DNA from: Tolypeutes matacus | Taxonomy: Eukaryota > Chordata > Mammalia > Cingulata > Chlamyphoridae | Assembly (NCBI GenBank): GCA_026826555.1 | Contig: JAKSZT010037307.1 | Span: 1,317,879 to 1,381,878 of the forward strand | Direction: 5' to 3' | DNA: 64,000 nt | Shown here: piece after piece, positions 37,148 through 48,643 of the stretch | Numbering within the stretch: the stretch's first letter is position 1 | Layout: every line of letters starts with the position of its first letter | Made by a program: the position numbers and the translations under genes | The notes under the pieces: model-generated | The model's input: the letters and a program-made list of their open reading frames with translations, nothing else | What the model was told of the DNA's origin: nothing | The model's database searches: none

Positions 37148-38106
37148 GTGGTCGGAAGCTCTGATGGAGACGCCCTCCACAGTGCCCGCAGAGCTGCCCG
37201 CTCCCTGAAAGCCAAGACCTCCTCTCGGAGCCTGCCCTGCCAAGGAGGAGAGGGCCAGGCCAGGCCCCGGCTGTTCTGCGGATCCACCTGCTGACTCTCC
37301 AGGCTCTGAGAGAGGCCCCTGGCCAGGCGGGGCATCTGGCCACTGACCTCCCCAACCCGAGGGCCTTGGCGTGGCGGGCAGCCTCCGTGCCGGAAGGTTG
37401 AGCACCCCTGCCGGCTTCCTTGACTCCTCTCTGGGCCTATCGCACCAGGGTCTGCTCCTTGGAATCTGGAGGAAGGAGGAGGGAGGGGAGGGAGAGTGGG
37501 GGGCCCTCCTCTGCCAGGGAGAGGCCTGTGTTTGGATTCTGGCACCTTCTCGAGGGTGGAAAGAGGTGACCACCCAGGTCATAGGGATGGGTGGCAGGGG
37601 TCACCTATTATTGACCCTGAGAGCCTCAGGAACGGAGTTGAAATTGCCCAGGGGGCAAAGATGCCAGGAAGAGAGCTGTCTGTGGCTGGGTCCATCCATA
37701 ATACAGGGGACCCATGGGGTATCCCAGCCACCCCTTCCTGGCACCCAGCTGTCTGCTGAGCCAAAACTAGGGTGGGAGCTTAAGGAGAAGGAAGTGGGGG
37801 TGGGCGTAGAGGGATGCAGCCCCCAGACCTGCTGAAGGTCCCCAGGTGTGCATGAGTGTGCCGGCGTGCAGCCAGGGCACGGTGGAGCCCCTCTGCATTG
37901 GCTCCACCCTCCGAATGGCCTCCACCTCCTACCCCGGTAGTGGCAGTGGGGCGGGCAGCCTTCTCTGTCACCTTCGGTGTTCCGGGACTGCAGGGAGAGG
38001 GAAGCAAAGGCAAGAGTTCCGCACCCACCTTGTCTCTTCCCCGCACCCAAAAAACCTGGGCCAAGCTGCCTCTGGAAGCAGCTGCCTCTCTTGGGCCACG
38101 TGGGCC

Positions 38107-38191
38107 CTGCTTCTCAGAGCTCGCCTCAGCTTTGAAGGGCCTCTCTCTCTCTCACTAGGTTTGGCTGGAAAGGTGACCCTCTGGGTACCTG
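38107..38191 (+). repeat. Copy A of a short duplicated unit with a (CT)n core
   Basis: It reads CTGCTTCTCAGAGCTCGCCT, CAGCTTTGAAGGGC, about 7 CT units, then GGTTTGGCTGGAAAGGTG and CTCTGGGTACCTG. The same unit recurs at 41098-41271 with about 90 percent identity outside the CT tract. Confidence 0.8.
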
Positions 38192-38634
38192 GGGAGAGGC
38201 TGTGGGCTGGGTGGGGAAGTTCTGGCTGCCTGGAGGAAAGGGGGTGGGGCTTTGCCCCTTGGGAAACAGACCCAGGAGCCCAGCCTCGGCTGGGCTCTCC
38301 ACCTCCACCCCATCTGTGGGAAGGGGTTGATGGGGCAGGAAAGAATTCTCTGTGCTTGGCTTCCTACTCAGCGTTGGTGGGTCAGGGTTGGCACCAGGGG
38401 CCTCCGGGCAGGTCACTGGGCAGAGCCAGAGCCCACAGCTGGGCCTTTCCTCTGCCTTGGGCATGCATGTGCAGAGGCAAGTCTCCATGCCCGGCCTCGC
38501 CACCGTTGCTGCCCTTGCTGGTGGGGGGTGTGTGGGGTGGCATGTGCAGAGCTTCTGTTGGGCAAATGCCACGTGTCAGGAGATGAGGGCTTCGGAGGCC
38601 CACATGGGGAAGGTTCTGGATTGATTCCCTCCTC

Positions 38635-38790
38635 AAGATGCTATAAATATGTTAGCACTTAAGCCGACTGGAGGGCTGCGGGTAATTTAGGATGCACAGA
38701 AGCTATAATTTAACTCACAGCATCTCTGTGTGAGAGCATTAAAGATGTAATTAAGATGTTTACACGAAGAGCGTGTGAGCCTGTGACACT
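38635..38790. other. Candidate conserved noncoding element
   Basis: An AT-rich island in GC-rich DNA, with TAATTTAG, TATAATTTAACTC and ATGTAATTAAGATG motifs and no repeat signature. It may be regulatory or part of the 3' UTR. Confidence 0.35.
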
Positions 38791-39769
38791 CCTAGTGAGA
38801 AACCCCAGGAGGGAACAGGATGGGTGAGGGGCCTGGGGCTGGTCGCTGGGGGCCAGCTCTGAGATGACAGTCCAGTTGGTTCCCCTTGATCCATCCAAGG
38901 AAATGCCTCTGGCTCTGGGTTCAAGGCTGTCCTGGGGCCTCATCCTCTCAGCTGTGGAATGGGGTCACCACGCCTGCCACCCCTTGGGTGGAAAGGCCAA
39001 GGAGACAGGACCTTGTGGGACCAGGGACGGAGGAGGGAAAAGTAGCACCCCAGAACTCGCAAGAGCTGGTCTGAAACACAAAGGGGAACAAAATAATGTG
39101 CCCTTAACCAGAGCACAAGGGGCAGGGGATGGGGGTGGGAGCCGCCTTGGGGTTCTGAAGGGCTTAGGGGAGAATGACACTAGGGCCCAGTTTGCCCAGG
39201 ACTGACCCAGTTTTATTGCTGAAAGTTCACAAATCAGGACTCGAAGTGACATCCAGACCCTCTCCCAGAGAGCTGAGCTGGCATCCTGGAAACAAGGAGC
39301 GGGTGAGCCCCCCAGCTCCATGGTGGAGGACTGGGCTGGATTTGGGGGCTGTGGGATAGGGCTTTGGGTGCAGGTGAGGGCTGAGCACACCATGGGCTAC
39401 CACACTGGGGTCAGACAGCCAGGCCTGTCAACAATGGCCTTTGTCCCTGGGGTCTCCTTCCTTCAGCAGAATGGAGGAACGTAGGGGTTGCAGAAGACCT
39501 AGAGGACCCTGAAGAAACAGGGCCTGGGAGGGGGCTCCAGGAGGACCCTGTTCCCATTCTCTCCCCCAGCCTCCCCATGGCTGGGCCGGGAAGGGCAACC
39601 GACATAGGGCAGGTAGTTCTGTGGCAACAGGGGCAGCTGCCTCATCCCTTGTCCCCTCACAGCCACTCCCTCTTCCCTTCTACCCTGCCTTCTTTTGTTT
39701 TCTAGTTCTCTTTCCCAGTCCCAGAGGAAAAGCAAATTCTCCACAAGGTCATCCACCAAGTGTGGGATC

Positions 39770-39775
39770 AATAAA
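39770..39775 (+). terminator. C3orf18: Candidate C3orf18 polyadenylation signal
   Basis: AATAAA in the context GGGATCAATAAACATTGGGG, with a GT-rich element (GGGTGGTATGTCC) about 20 bases further on, as expected for a cleavage site. Confidence 0.5.
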
Positions 39776-39934
39776 CATTGGGGTGAAAGGTTCTGGGTGG
39801 TATGTCCTCCTTGTGCTCCGGGCCTGCTGGGCTGACCAGAGCTCTCCTCACTGCCCTAAGTCAGTCAGGGGGTGTGCGAGGGAGTCGCCTGCCATTCCTG
39901 CCCCTGAAATTGACTGTTAAACGGGGCCCTTTGG

Positions 39935-40145
39935 GAAATGCCCCCCCACCCATCAGTAAATAAACCCCCCCTCACGAGCAGCCGCCGGGGCTGCGGGCCA
40001 GCAGCTGTGGCAGTCTGCGGGGATGTGGACGGGCCTTCAAAGGCAGCCATCTTCTTGTCTAATAAAGTGAAGTGTCACCTTCGAGCAAAAGTGAATAAAA
40101 TAATCCTGTTGCCTGGCTGCAGGCAGACGCCGGGGATGCCTTCAG
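39935..40145. other. Candidate conserved noncoding element
   Basis: It contains CTTTCAAAGG-like and AATAAAATAATCC motifs plus AAGTGTCACCTTCGAGCAAA. Composition differs from its flanks and it has no recognised repeat family. Confidence 0.3.
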
Positions 40146-41097
40146 AATGTAAAGGAAAGTTCTTGTGCGGGCGAGCCCAGAAACTCCAGCACAGCAGTCT
40201 GGCCTTGCTGTGGATTCCTTCCAGAAACACTCCGAGTGCGGGTGGCGGCCTGGGCCAAGCTCGTCCCTGCCCGGGGCATTTCCATTCTAGGTGGGAGGAG
40301 ATAGACCTCAAAGAGGAAAAAAGCTGTGTGCATGTGCGTGTGTGTGCACAGATGGCATGTACATTATATGGCTATATCTTTATACCTACGTCCACATGAA
40401 GAAGAAGGCAGGGCAGGGGCAGGGTGTGCCTGGGGGTGTTCAGAGGCTGGAGGCAGACCCTCTCTCAGGGGGCTAGGTGTGGAGGGCCTGGGCAGCATCT
40501 GGGGGAACGCCGGGAGCTGCTGCTCTGGCACCCCCCGCCACCCTGGCCTCCAAGGGCTCAGGAGAGGGGAGCACCTACCTGTGGAGACAGCTGGAGGTGG
40601 CCCAGAGGATGCTCTTGAAAGGCCCGAGATGCTGAGGAATAAGCAAGTGTGTGAGCATCAGGTGCGGGAGGGGGAAGGGGGCGGGGGAGAGCACGGGGGC
40701 CTCTTGCGGGGGGGGGGGGGGGGGCGGAGTAAGATTCGGCTGTTCTCCCACCTGGCCCTGCCCTCGGCAGCCCTCTCACCCCCACCCCAGAGCTCCTGCA
40801 TCCCACCCCTCAGCCAGTGTACTTCAATTCTGCACGTGGTAGATCAGGGCAGGTGTCTGTGCCCTCCCAGGGGCTCCTGGGCCCCCCCACCCCGCACACC
40901 TGAGGGAGTTAGGGGAAGGACAGTAAGCTCACAAGGCAGGTAGAAAAGCCCAGAAGTCTAGAGTCCTCAGCTGGGAAGGGGGCTGAGAGGTAGGTGGTGC
41001 GGGGACCGGCAGTGGGCGTCCTTTCCACAGCCCCTGGCCCGAGTGCTCTGGGTCAAGGGGGCCTTCTGCCGTGGGTGGAGTGGGGGCGGGAGAGGGT
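40146..41097. other. Intergenic, no gene seen
   Basis: GC-rich sequence with a G run (about 40709-40724). Nothing is recognised. Confidence 0.45.
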
Positions 41098-41131
41098 CCT
41101 GCTTCTCAGAGCTCCCCTCAGCTTTGAAGGG

Positions 41132-41179
<48 letters not shown>

Positions 41180-41189
41180 NNNNNNNNNN

Positions 41190-41239
<50 letters not shown>

Positions 41240-41271
41240 TTAGCGGGGAAGGTGGTCCTCTGGGAACCTGC
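41098..41271 (+). repeat. Copy B of the duplicated unit with an expanded (CT)n
   Basis: It matches copy A at 38107-38191 on both sides of the CT tract (CTGCTTCTCAGAGCTCCCCT on the left; GGTTTAGCGGGGAAGGTGGT and CTCTGGGAACCTG on the right). Confidence 0.8.
41132..41236. repeat. (CT)n microsatellite containing a 10-N assembly gap
   Basis: A pure CT run on both sides of Ns at 41180-41189. The gap size is nominal, so the true length is unknown. Confidence 0.98.
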
Positions 41272-41274
41272 CCG

Positions 41275-44200
41275 GATCCGTGAGTGCTGTGGGCCTGGAC
41301 CAGTTTCTCACATGCAGGGTGCAAGTCCAGGTGACCTAGAGCCCCCATTTAACCGGGAAGCAAAGGAAGACTCCCAGAGGCCCTCCCTGGTGTGCGCCCA
41401 GAGTGTGTGAGGTTTCTGGGTATACAGGCTCACTGAGGGCTGAGAGGGAGACTGATGCAGCTGCTGACACCGGGAGTCCACCAGGCTTCTCGGATTCCTC
41501 CCAAGGGGACAGGTGACCTTCCAAGAGATGTATTCTGGTGACCCATGGTGGGGGCCCACGGGTCCCCACAGTGGCCCGCAGGCGATAGCAGCTAGCATTC
41601 CCTAAGGTGTGAGCGGGGACTCAGCCCAGTGGGCGGCAGGGGACTTGGAGGGAAGCCCTGGCCCCTCTTTTGCTTTCTGGAGCACCCCAGCCAAGGAGAG
41701 CTGGGGCCAAGGCTCTGTGTCTTCAGTTAAGGGTTTGCAGAGGCTCCCAGACACCTGCTGCATGGTCCTGGGCCCCAGGTCCTAGGCCTCCCTACCTAAG
41801 GCCGGGCCAGGCACGCCCAGCTGGATGGCCCGTGGGTCCCGTACTGCTGCCTCCACCGGCCCTGGCTCCTCCATGGGGCACCAGGACCCACCCCGGCTCT
41901 TCTCCCCATGTCAGCCAGCTCTTGTGAGAATGGAGATGGTTGCCAAGGACCCAGGCCTGACCCCGCCTCACCCCAGACAGCCCTCTCATGCCCCCTGTCC
42001 ACCCCAGATGGAATCCTGCGTCTGTTCTGAGGTCCTGGCAGAAGCCACCTCCACAGCTGCACTGCTCTCTGGCTGCACTCCCCCATCCCTGAGATGTTTC
42101 CCACAAGTGTCCTCAAGTCCAAAGAGCTGTAGTAAAGTGGAGTGGGGTGGGGAGGATCCCTGGCATCCAGCATCCTTGCATGCACCACGCATGGAGTCCA
42201 CAGTGGAAGTGAAGCATTCTCTGCATGCCCAACCCTGTGCTTGGAGGTGAGGGGGCTTCTGGCCTCCAGGGCCAAGTCTACTAGGACATCAAGAGGCCAA
42301 GCTGCAGTTGCTCTCCATTCTAGGAGTTCCAGTCAGGGAGAGCTTCCTGGAGGAGGCAGAAGCACAGGCACTAGCTGCCTTTACCTTGCCCAGCTCACAG
42401 GGCCTGGGTTTCAGACCAGGACGAGGCAGCCTCTGCTGCCCAGGCTATGGGAGTGGCCATGGCCAATGTGGATCAGGTCAGAACAACAGAACCCACTAAG
42501 AAACCCTTCCTGTGGCTTTTCCCAAGAAACCCAGTGGACTTGCACTGTCTCTCTCTCTCTCCCGGCAGCCACAGCGGCGTTCAGGAGATGCCGCACTCCT
42601 GGTTGAGCAGCCACAGCTTCCCTTCTCCGGGTTCAGTTGGTGGCCCAGGAGAGCAGGGCCCCTCGCCCCCAGCCTGGGACCGGGAGGGGAAGAGACCATT
42701 GGGCCAAGGTTGATGGAAGGCCAGAAGCTCTGTGAGCGCCCCGAGCCCCATTTACAAATGAGGAAACGGGTAGTCTGAGAGGGGAGTGCCTGAGCCAGGA
42801 CCACCCTGCTGGGCTGTGAGTTTGGAGCCCTGTTTCTCCCGCAGCACTGGGGGCGGGGAGGGGGGTTGGCAGCCCACGGCCCCTCACGTTTCTCGGCACC
42901 AATGTCAGGCCCATCCTGCCTGGGGACGCTGGGGTTGCTGGAGGAGCCAGATCTGCTGTCCTGGCCTGGGTGAGGGGAAACTCGGGACAGGGGCTTGCTG
43001 GGCCACAGGAGGCACAAGGAGGGAGGAGGGAAGGGGAGCCTGGGTTCCAGTCCCGGCTTTGCCATTAACTGGCCTTGGGAGTGTCTCTTTCCTCCGCTGG
43101 CTTCACTCATCCATCTGTCAAATGGACAAAGCTACAAAGCTTTCCTGGGGCTCCTTTTTCTGTCCAGGTGTGGGAGGAAAGGCAGGAATTGTGGGATGGG
43201 CTCTGGCGGGCAGGGAGGGCGCAAGCACTGTGTGCCCACCCTCAGCCTGGCCTAGCTTGAACAAGGCCCTCAGGGTCACCGGGGTACCTCCCTGTTGCCC
43301 ACACCCCATGCACCCCTCAGGCTTCCCTCAGGGCCCTGCAGCATGAAGGCAAAGAGGGGCGTTACTGGGAGACCGAGGCCAAGGTCGAGAATCCTGCCCC
43401 TCTCTGCCCCACCCCATCGTCTCCATTGTGGCGGCCTCTGGGTCCATTCTCAGGTCCTGCCCTCTGCTCAGGGGACTGTGGGACCTTGGAAGGACAGCTT
43501 GGGACAAAGACAGCAATTCAGAGCGTTAAGTAAAGAAAACAGCTTCCCAGGCCCCTGCAGCCTCTGGGTCTCAAGCAGGCTTCTCTCTCCACCAGGCTCC
43601 TCCTTGGGTCCCAGGCCCTTTCTGAGCCCCTGAGGCAGGAGCTCCACACAACGGGTCTGGGGGTGGGGAAGGGCAGTGCCAGGCTCCGCACCGGGGGCCA
43701 GCACACATCATCTCACACCGTGAGCGTCTCACGGTGGCTGGGGAGGGAAGGCTGTATCACTCCCGTCTCACAGGCAGAAAGTTGAGACAGTCTGGGGAGC
43801 CAGCCCAGGGCCCCACGTAGGTGGGTAGAGGGCAGATCAGGGCCGGCATGGCCTGGCTCCAGGGCCCACGGCCCATGCCCAGGTCTCTCAGGACAGCGAT
43901 GTCCACCAGGGTGGCCCAAGGGGCTGAAAGCCCCCACTTCCTGGTCTCTGGCCTCCCCTTCACCTGGCGAGAGGCCGGGCACATACCTAGGCCCCTGACA
44001 CCTAAGCACACCAGGGGAAAAGGCCCACACGTTCCACCAAAGGCCAACTTCCCAAGGCCAAGGTTAGGGTTGGATTGCCCCAGCCCCTCCAGGTGTGTGT
44101 GTGGTGTTGAGCACTGGGACCATGGCCTTGCCTGCTGGCCCTCTGTTCTACAGATGGTCACTGGGTGCTGCAGGGCTGTGGCCACCGCTGACCATCTGTT

Positions 44201-44400
44201 CAGCCCTGCTTCCTGGCCGGGGCTCCAACTTCTTGGTCCCTCCGACTGCATCTTGGGCCGCTCCTGTCTGGGGCTGTGTCTTGGTCTGCCCGGACCACAC
44301 AGTGGGCTGCCTTGAACAAGGAGCCCGGTGCATTCTGGCAATCCTCCATCATGTGGTGATCTTTCTCTCCTTGAGTCTGCTCCTGTCATTTCCACTGGCT
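41275..44400. other. Intergenic, no gene seen
   Basis: Contains a MIR-like fragment at about 43040-43140 (TGCCATTAACTGGCCTTGGG, CATCTGTCAAATGGACAAAG). No coding exon is recognised. Confidence 0.45.
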
Positions 44401-44640
44401 TCAGGCTTCTAATGATTTCTGTGTCCAGTTTCTTTTGCTAATAAGGACTGGAGGCATGTGGATTAAGGCCCACCCTGATTCAATCTGGCCTCATCTAAAT
44501 GGGATCTTTGAAAATCCTGCTCCCCAATAAGTCCATACCTTAACTGAAAAGAACATCTTCAAAGGCCCTGTACGTCTGATTCACACCCACAGGAACGTGG
44601 AGCAAGAGCTGAGCATGTCCTTTGTGGGAGGCACGAGGCA
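44400..44640 (+). mobile_element. Ancient interspersed repeat fragment, probably LTR-type
   Basis: Recognised by GGATTAAGGCCCACCCTGAT, TCTGGCCTCATCTAAATGGG, ACATCTTCAAAGGCCCTGTA and CACACCCACAGGAACGTGG, the usual order of an old mammalian repeat family related in style to that at 15690. Confidence 0.55.
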
Positions 44641-44693
44641 ATCCCCAACAGGCTACCCAGGCCCCACAAAACCACTGTCAAGAGGCATCCAGT

Positions 44694-44877
44694 GGGAAGC
44701 GGCTGTGGCTCAATCAGTAGGGCTCCCGTTTACCATATGGGAGGCCCCGGGTTCGGTTCCCGGGGCCTCCTGGTGAAGGCAAGCCCGCCTGCAGGGCGTG
44801 GTTAGCTGACCCAGCGAGCACAAGCAGCAAGGGGGGGATAAATGAATAAATAAATAAAATCTTTAAAAAAAAAAGGA
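44694..44877 (+). mobile_element. DAS-type tRNA-derived SINE
   Basis: A complete copy with A box and B box, the AAATGAATAAATAAATAAAA tail and terminal As, flanked by the duplication GCATCCAGT (44685-44693 and 44878-44886). Confidence 0.93.
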
Positions 44878-44886
44878 GCATCCAGT

Positions 44887-47628
44887 CTCCTCATCCTCCA
44901 AGCCACCGGTCTAGCTCCTGCCTGGGTGGAAACATAGATGGTGACATGCCCAGCATCTCCCGATGACACCCAGGCTGAAGCCCCAGCCAGTCCCCGCAGC
45001 GTCTCCTCCGCCCACTTCTGCTGCTCCACTTCTCAGAGGCAGGCATTGAGGCTCTGTACAGAACTGCCCCTGGGTCCGGCCTGAGAAAAAGTGGAGAGGT
45101 GGATAGCAGATGTCCCCATCCTTGGGGCTGATGGGTCCCTGTCCTCTGGCCACTGGTCAGATGGGGGTGAGGGATGTGTCCACCCCAGCCATCCCCATGC
45201 ACCCAGCCCTACTGCTCTGTGGGAGGCCTGGAGGCCTAGGTTAAGGGCGTGGGTGAGGTCAGCCCTACTTCCTGGGGGTGCAGCGAGAGAGAAAGGGGCG
45301 TGGGTAGTGACAATGCATGCCGCGTGTCCTGTGCCTGGCCCAGCGGGTCAGCTCATGTCGGGGGCCAGGCCAGTCTTTCCCATTGCCGGCAGGATCGCCA
45401 ACCACCTCCCAGGCATCCGCGGAGCCCTGGGTGGCCCTGGGGGCAGGTAGCGAGTGACTCAGAGGGCTCACCTCTGCTGGGAACTGAGGACGCCCTTTTG
45501 AGAGCCCCTGGCCAGGGCTCTCAACACCAGCTCACCAGACTTCCCTCATCTTGGCCTCAGTTTCCTCTTCCTGGAAATGGGAGTCAAAGCAGTCCAGCCC
45601 TGCTCACCCTGGGGGCTGCACATGGGACCTTGGCAGTGGGCCTTGGGCTACCTCGAGGGCCGGCATCTGGCCCTAGGAACAGTTACACTTGATGGGTATG
45701 ATCCTGGCAAGCTCTCACTTCACTCCCGGTGGCCCTCTGCGTGGGTGCACTGTTACCCCATCTTCCAGAGGAGGAAACCCAGCTCCCAGAGAACGGGGTC
45801 ATCGGGCAGAACCAGGGGCTCAGCACTCTTGTACCCCATTCCAGAAGGGAGCCTCAGACAAACCTCAGAGGCAGGAGGATGCTGGGTGTGGCGGGTCACC
45901 CAGCAGGAACTGCTCAATGGGCCCCGGAACCTGCCTTCCGGCCCCCCGACGCCCACCCATGCTGCCACCTGCTGGTGGTGCCAGGCATTGCGGGCAGCCT
46001 TCCCACCTACCACCCTCAGCCAGGCACCTGCTGGTGGACCCTGTGTTCTCCTCTGGCCCCGACCTCAGATGTCTCCCCTGCACTCAGTCCCTCTCACCCA
46101 TGTGGCATGAAGATCAGCGCCCAGCCCGCAGGGCCTGACACGGGGGCTTGAGTGGCAGGGCCATGATAGGGTGAGATGTGTGAGGGGCCTACAGTTCAAA
46201 ATGGAAGGAGACTCTCACTCTTAGGTGCTGACACTGCACTTGCACCCGCCAGAGAGGGAGGGCCTCCTTAAGGTCTGCACCCTGAGCCTCACCGCTTCTT
46301 CTCAGTCCCAGTCCTGCCACTGTTGGTTGACATTGAACCCCTGCCCCACCCTCACCCCCAAGCCAGGGGGCTGGGGGCCCCAGAGGGCCAGGCAATGCCC
46401 TAGCTGGAGCTCAGTGAGAGGCTTTTTATCTGGAAGAGCCTGAGAACGCCAGATTATGAGAGATTTAAGGGATTTACCAGCAGCTCGATAATGGGTCGTT
46501 AAAGCAGCGCTGTGAAGCCCTGGCTGAGGAGAGGTCAGACTAGAGTCTGCAAGTGTAAGCCTCCTGGGCCCTGCAGACGCAATCAGAGCTGGTGTGTGCC
46601 TGTGTAATCCCCCAGCAACTCCAGAGAGCGGGCGTCCCAAGTGACCCCATATTATGAATGGGGAAACTGAGGCACTGAGCAGTAAGGTTACTTCGCATAT
46701 GGCCCTGCTAGGATTTGACCCCAGGTGGGTTAACCCCAGAGCTCATACCCCAGCACAGCACTCCCAAAGAAGGAAAGAACGGTCCCTGGAGGTGGAGCTG
46801 CCACCTCCTCTCCCCTGTCGTTCATTCTCTTCAAGCGCCCCCAACTCTCAGCTTGGAGCTGAGGGGCACCCAATGGGACTGGCCTTGGAGGGGTCCCACG
46901 GGGCACAAGAGCTGGGACGGCGGCAGTGGCAGCGGCCTCACCCCTCCCCGAGGAGTGACCTTGTGCCGGTGAGAGGACAGATTCAGAGGAGGGGCTGCGG
47001 CTCTGACTGGGGACATGGCAAGGCTTCTCTGGTACTGGGCCTCGGAGCTGGTCAGGCTTGGACACCAGGCAATGGCGGCATTTCAGGCCGGGCAGGCGGC
47101 CAGGTGCAGGGGTGCTGGGCTTTTCCTCGTAGCTGGGACACTCACAAACATGGAGCGCCTACACCACGCAGGGCCAGCCCTGCGTGTGGTATCCGAGCTG
47201 TGCCCGCCCCCTCTACTGGGTGCCCGTGCTGGGAGGGGAGTGGATCTGGGGGAATCCAGGCCAAGGGGCACTATATAAAATGGGTGCTGCTGAATGGCTC
47301 CCCAGAGACCACGCCCGTCTCTACTACCCCACAGAGGCCCGAGGGGTGCCCCCCCAGCCCCAGGCTGAGAGGGCGGGGTGGAATCACTTTCCCTTGGTGA
47401 AGGGAGGCAGGGGCCCGTGTTTAGAGTAGTTGCTGATGTGACCACGAGGTGGCAGCGCAGGCTCAGATGATTGAGCCAGGAGGTGGGTAGAGGGGAGGGG
47501 AGTGAGATTTGGCCTTGAAGCCTTTTCTAGGCGGCTGGAGTGCTGGAGCTGTTTGCTCCCCCTTCCCTTCCCATCCCAAGACGGCTCTGGGACAGGGCTG
47601 GGACAGAGGAGACTGCCTTGTCACCACT
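44887..47628. other. Intergenic, no gene seen
   Basis: Includes a MIR-like piece at about 46645-46745 (GGGGAAACTGAGGCACTGAG, GGATTTGACCCCAGG) and a possible conserved block near 46430. No exon is recognised. Confidence 0.45.
46425..46560. other. Candidate conserved noncoding element
   Basis: Contains TTTTTATCTGGAAGAG, CCAGATTATGAGAGATTTAA and CAGCTCGATAATGGGTCG, with GATA- and TAAT-type sites and no repeat signature. Confidence 0.35.
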
Positions 47629-47697
47629 GTGGCCTTAGGTACTGGGGACCTCATACGTGCAAAGCAGATGCTCAACCACTGAGCCACACCCACCCCG
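47629..47697 (-). mobile_element. tRNA-derived SINE head, antisense
   Basis: The minus strand reads GTGGCTCAGTGGTTGAGCAT and GTATGAGGTCCCCAGTACC, an A box and a decayed B box. No tail is present. Confidence 0.75.
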
Positions 47698-47836
47698 CCC
47701 CTGGGGCTTTTTCACTGCACGACTTTGGCTATGCCACACCTCCCCTGTGAGTGCCTGTCCTACCTTTACCTCAAATTCTAGCTCCTCTCAGTGGCCCCCC
47801 AGCGCGTGGCTCAGAAAGATGACAAAACCCTCTCTG

Positions 47837-47931
47837 GGGGTCGGATGTGGCTCAACTGGTTGGGTGTCCGTCTCCCATATGGAGGGACCCGGGTTCGATC
47901 CCTGGGACCTCCCGGTAAAAAAAAAAAAAAA
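47837..47931 (+). mobile_element. Short tRNA-derived SINE (DAS-like)
   Basis: TGTGGCTCAACTGGTTGGGT (A box), CCATATGGAGGGACC, GGGTTCGATCCCTGGGACC (B box), then about 19 As. Flanked by a duplication of about AAAACC(C)TCTCTG. It lacks the long middle part of the DAS copies above. Confidence 0.85.
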
Positions 47932-47943
47932 AAAACCTCTCTG

Positions 47944-48633
47944 ATGTTAGCTCCCTCCCTGTCCCAGCACGGAGCTGCCGTGAGAGCAGTCAGTTTTCCC
48001 ACGTGAACCCAAGTCTTGGGATGAGTGACTCGTCCCAGGTCATGCAGGATTTGAACCCAGCTCCGACTCCCAGCCCGGGCACCGAGTGGGTCTGGCTTAT
48101 CCCTGTATCCCTCACGGCAGCTCCCAACCAGGCTCCGGGCTCCAGATGGGTCCCTGGTGTGTTCTCCGGGCTCCTGAGCGAGATGGGGCGTTTGCTGCAT
48201 CCAGCGGCCGGGCGAGGGCCTGGGGCGGGCAGGAGCAGCCCCAGCTCCCCATCACACCATCTCCAGCCAGGCAGGCAGCAGGAAACAAGCGGCTCCTGCA
48301 AGGCGCCTGCTGGTTGTGGAGCGCGGCAGGCGGCCGGCCCGACTCGGAGGAAAGGACATGCAGCTCGCCCCAGATCCCCCTCCAGCTGTCGAGAGGAAGG
48401 GTGACTCACGGCGAATCAGCTCTGCCTCCCACTGTGGGTGCCCTGACAGCAGAGAGACCAATGCCCAAGGACGCCGGGGCAGCTGGACTCTGCAGAGTGT
48501 CCCGTGCTGCATGAGCAAGCTGCTCTGGATCCCAGTGCAGCCAGTTTGCCACACCAGGTGAGTCCCCAAGCCGCTCGCCTCGGTTTCCTCATCTGTAAGT
48601 GGGCAGGTCACCTCTATCTGATGGGATTAAAAG
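47944..48633. other. Intergenic, no gene seen
   Basis: Includes a MIR-like piece at about 48015-48070 (GTCATGCAGGATTTGAACCC). No exon is recognised. Confidence 0.45.
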
Positions 48634-48643
48634 GGTTCATACT

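Larger units (their letters stand above)
37148..39795 (+). other. C3orf18: Probable C3orf18 3' UTR
   Basis: It follows the stop codon in the same unit. The first strong plus-strand polyadenylation signal is AATAAA at 39770-39775. Earlier weaker candidates include ATTAAA at about 38740. The true end needs transcript data. Confidence 0.5.

Noticed and set aside
40994..41410. Leu-Ser repeat open frame
   Set aside because: It is the translation of the CT microsatellite and includes Ns.
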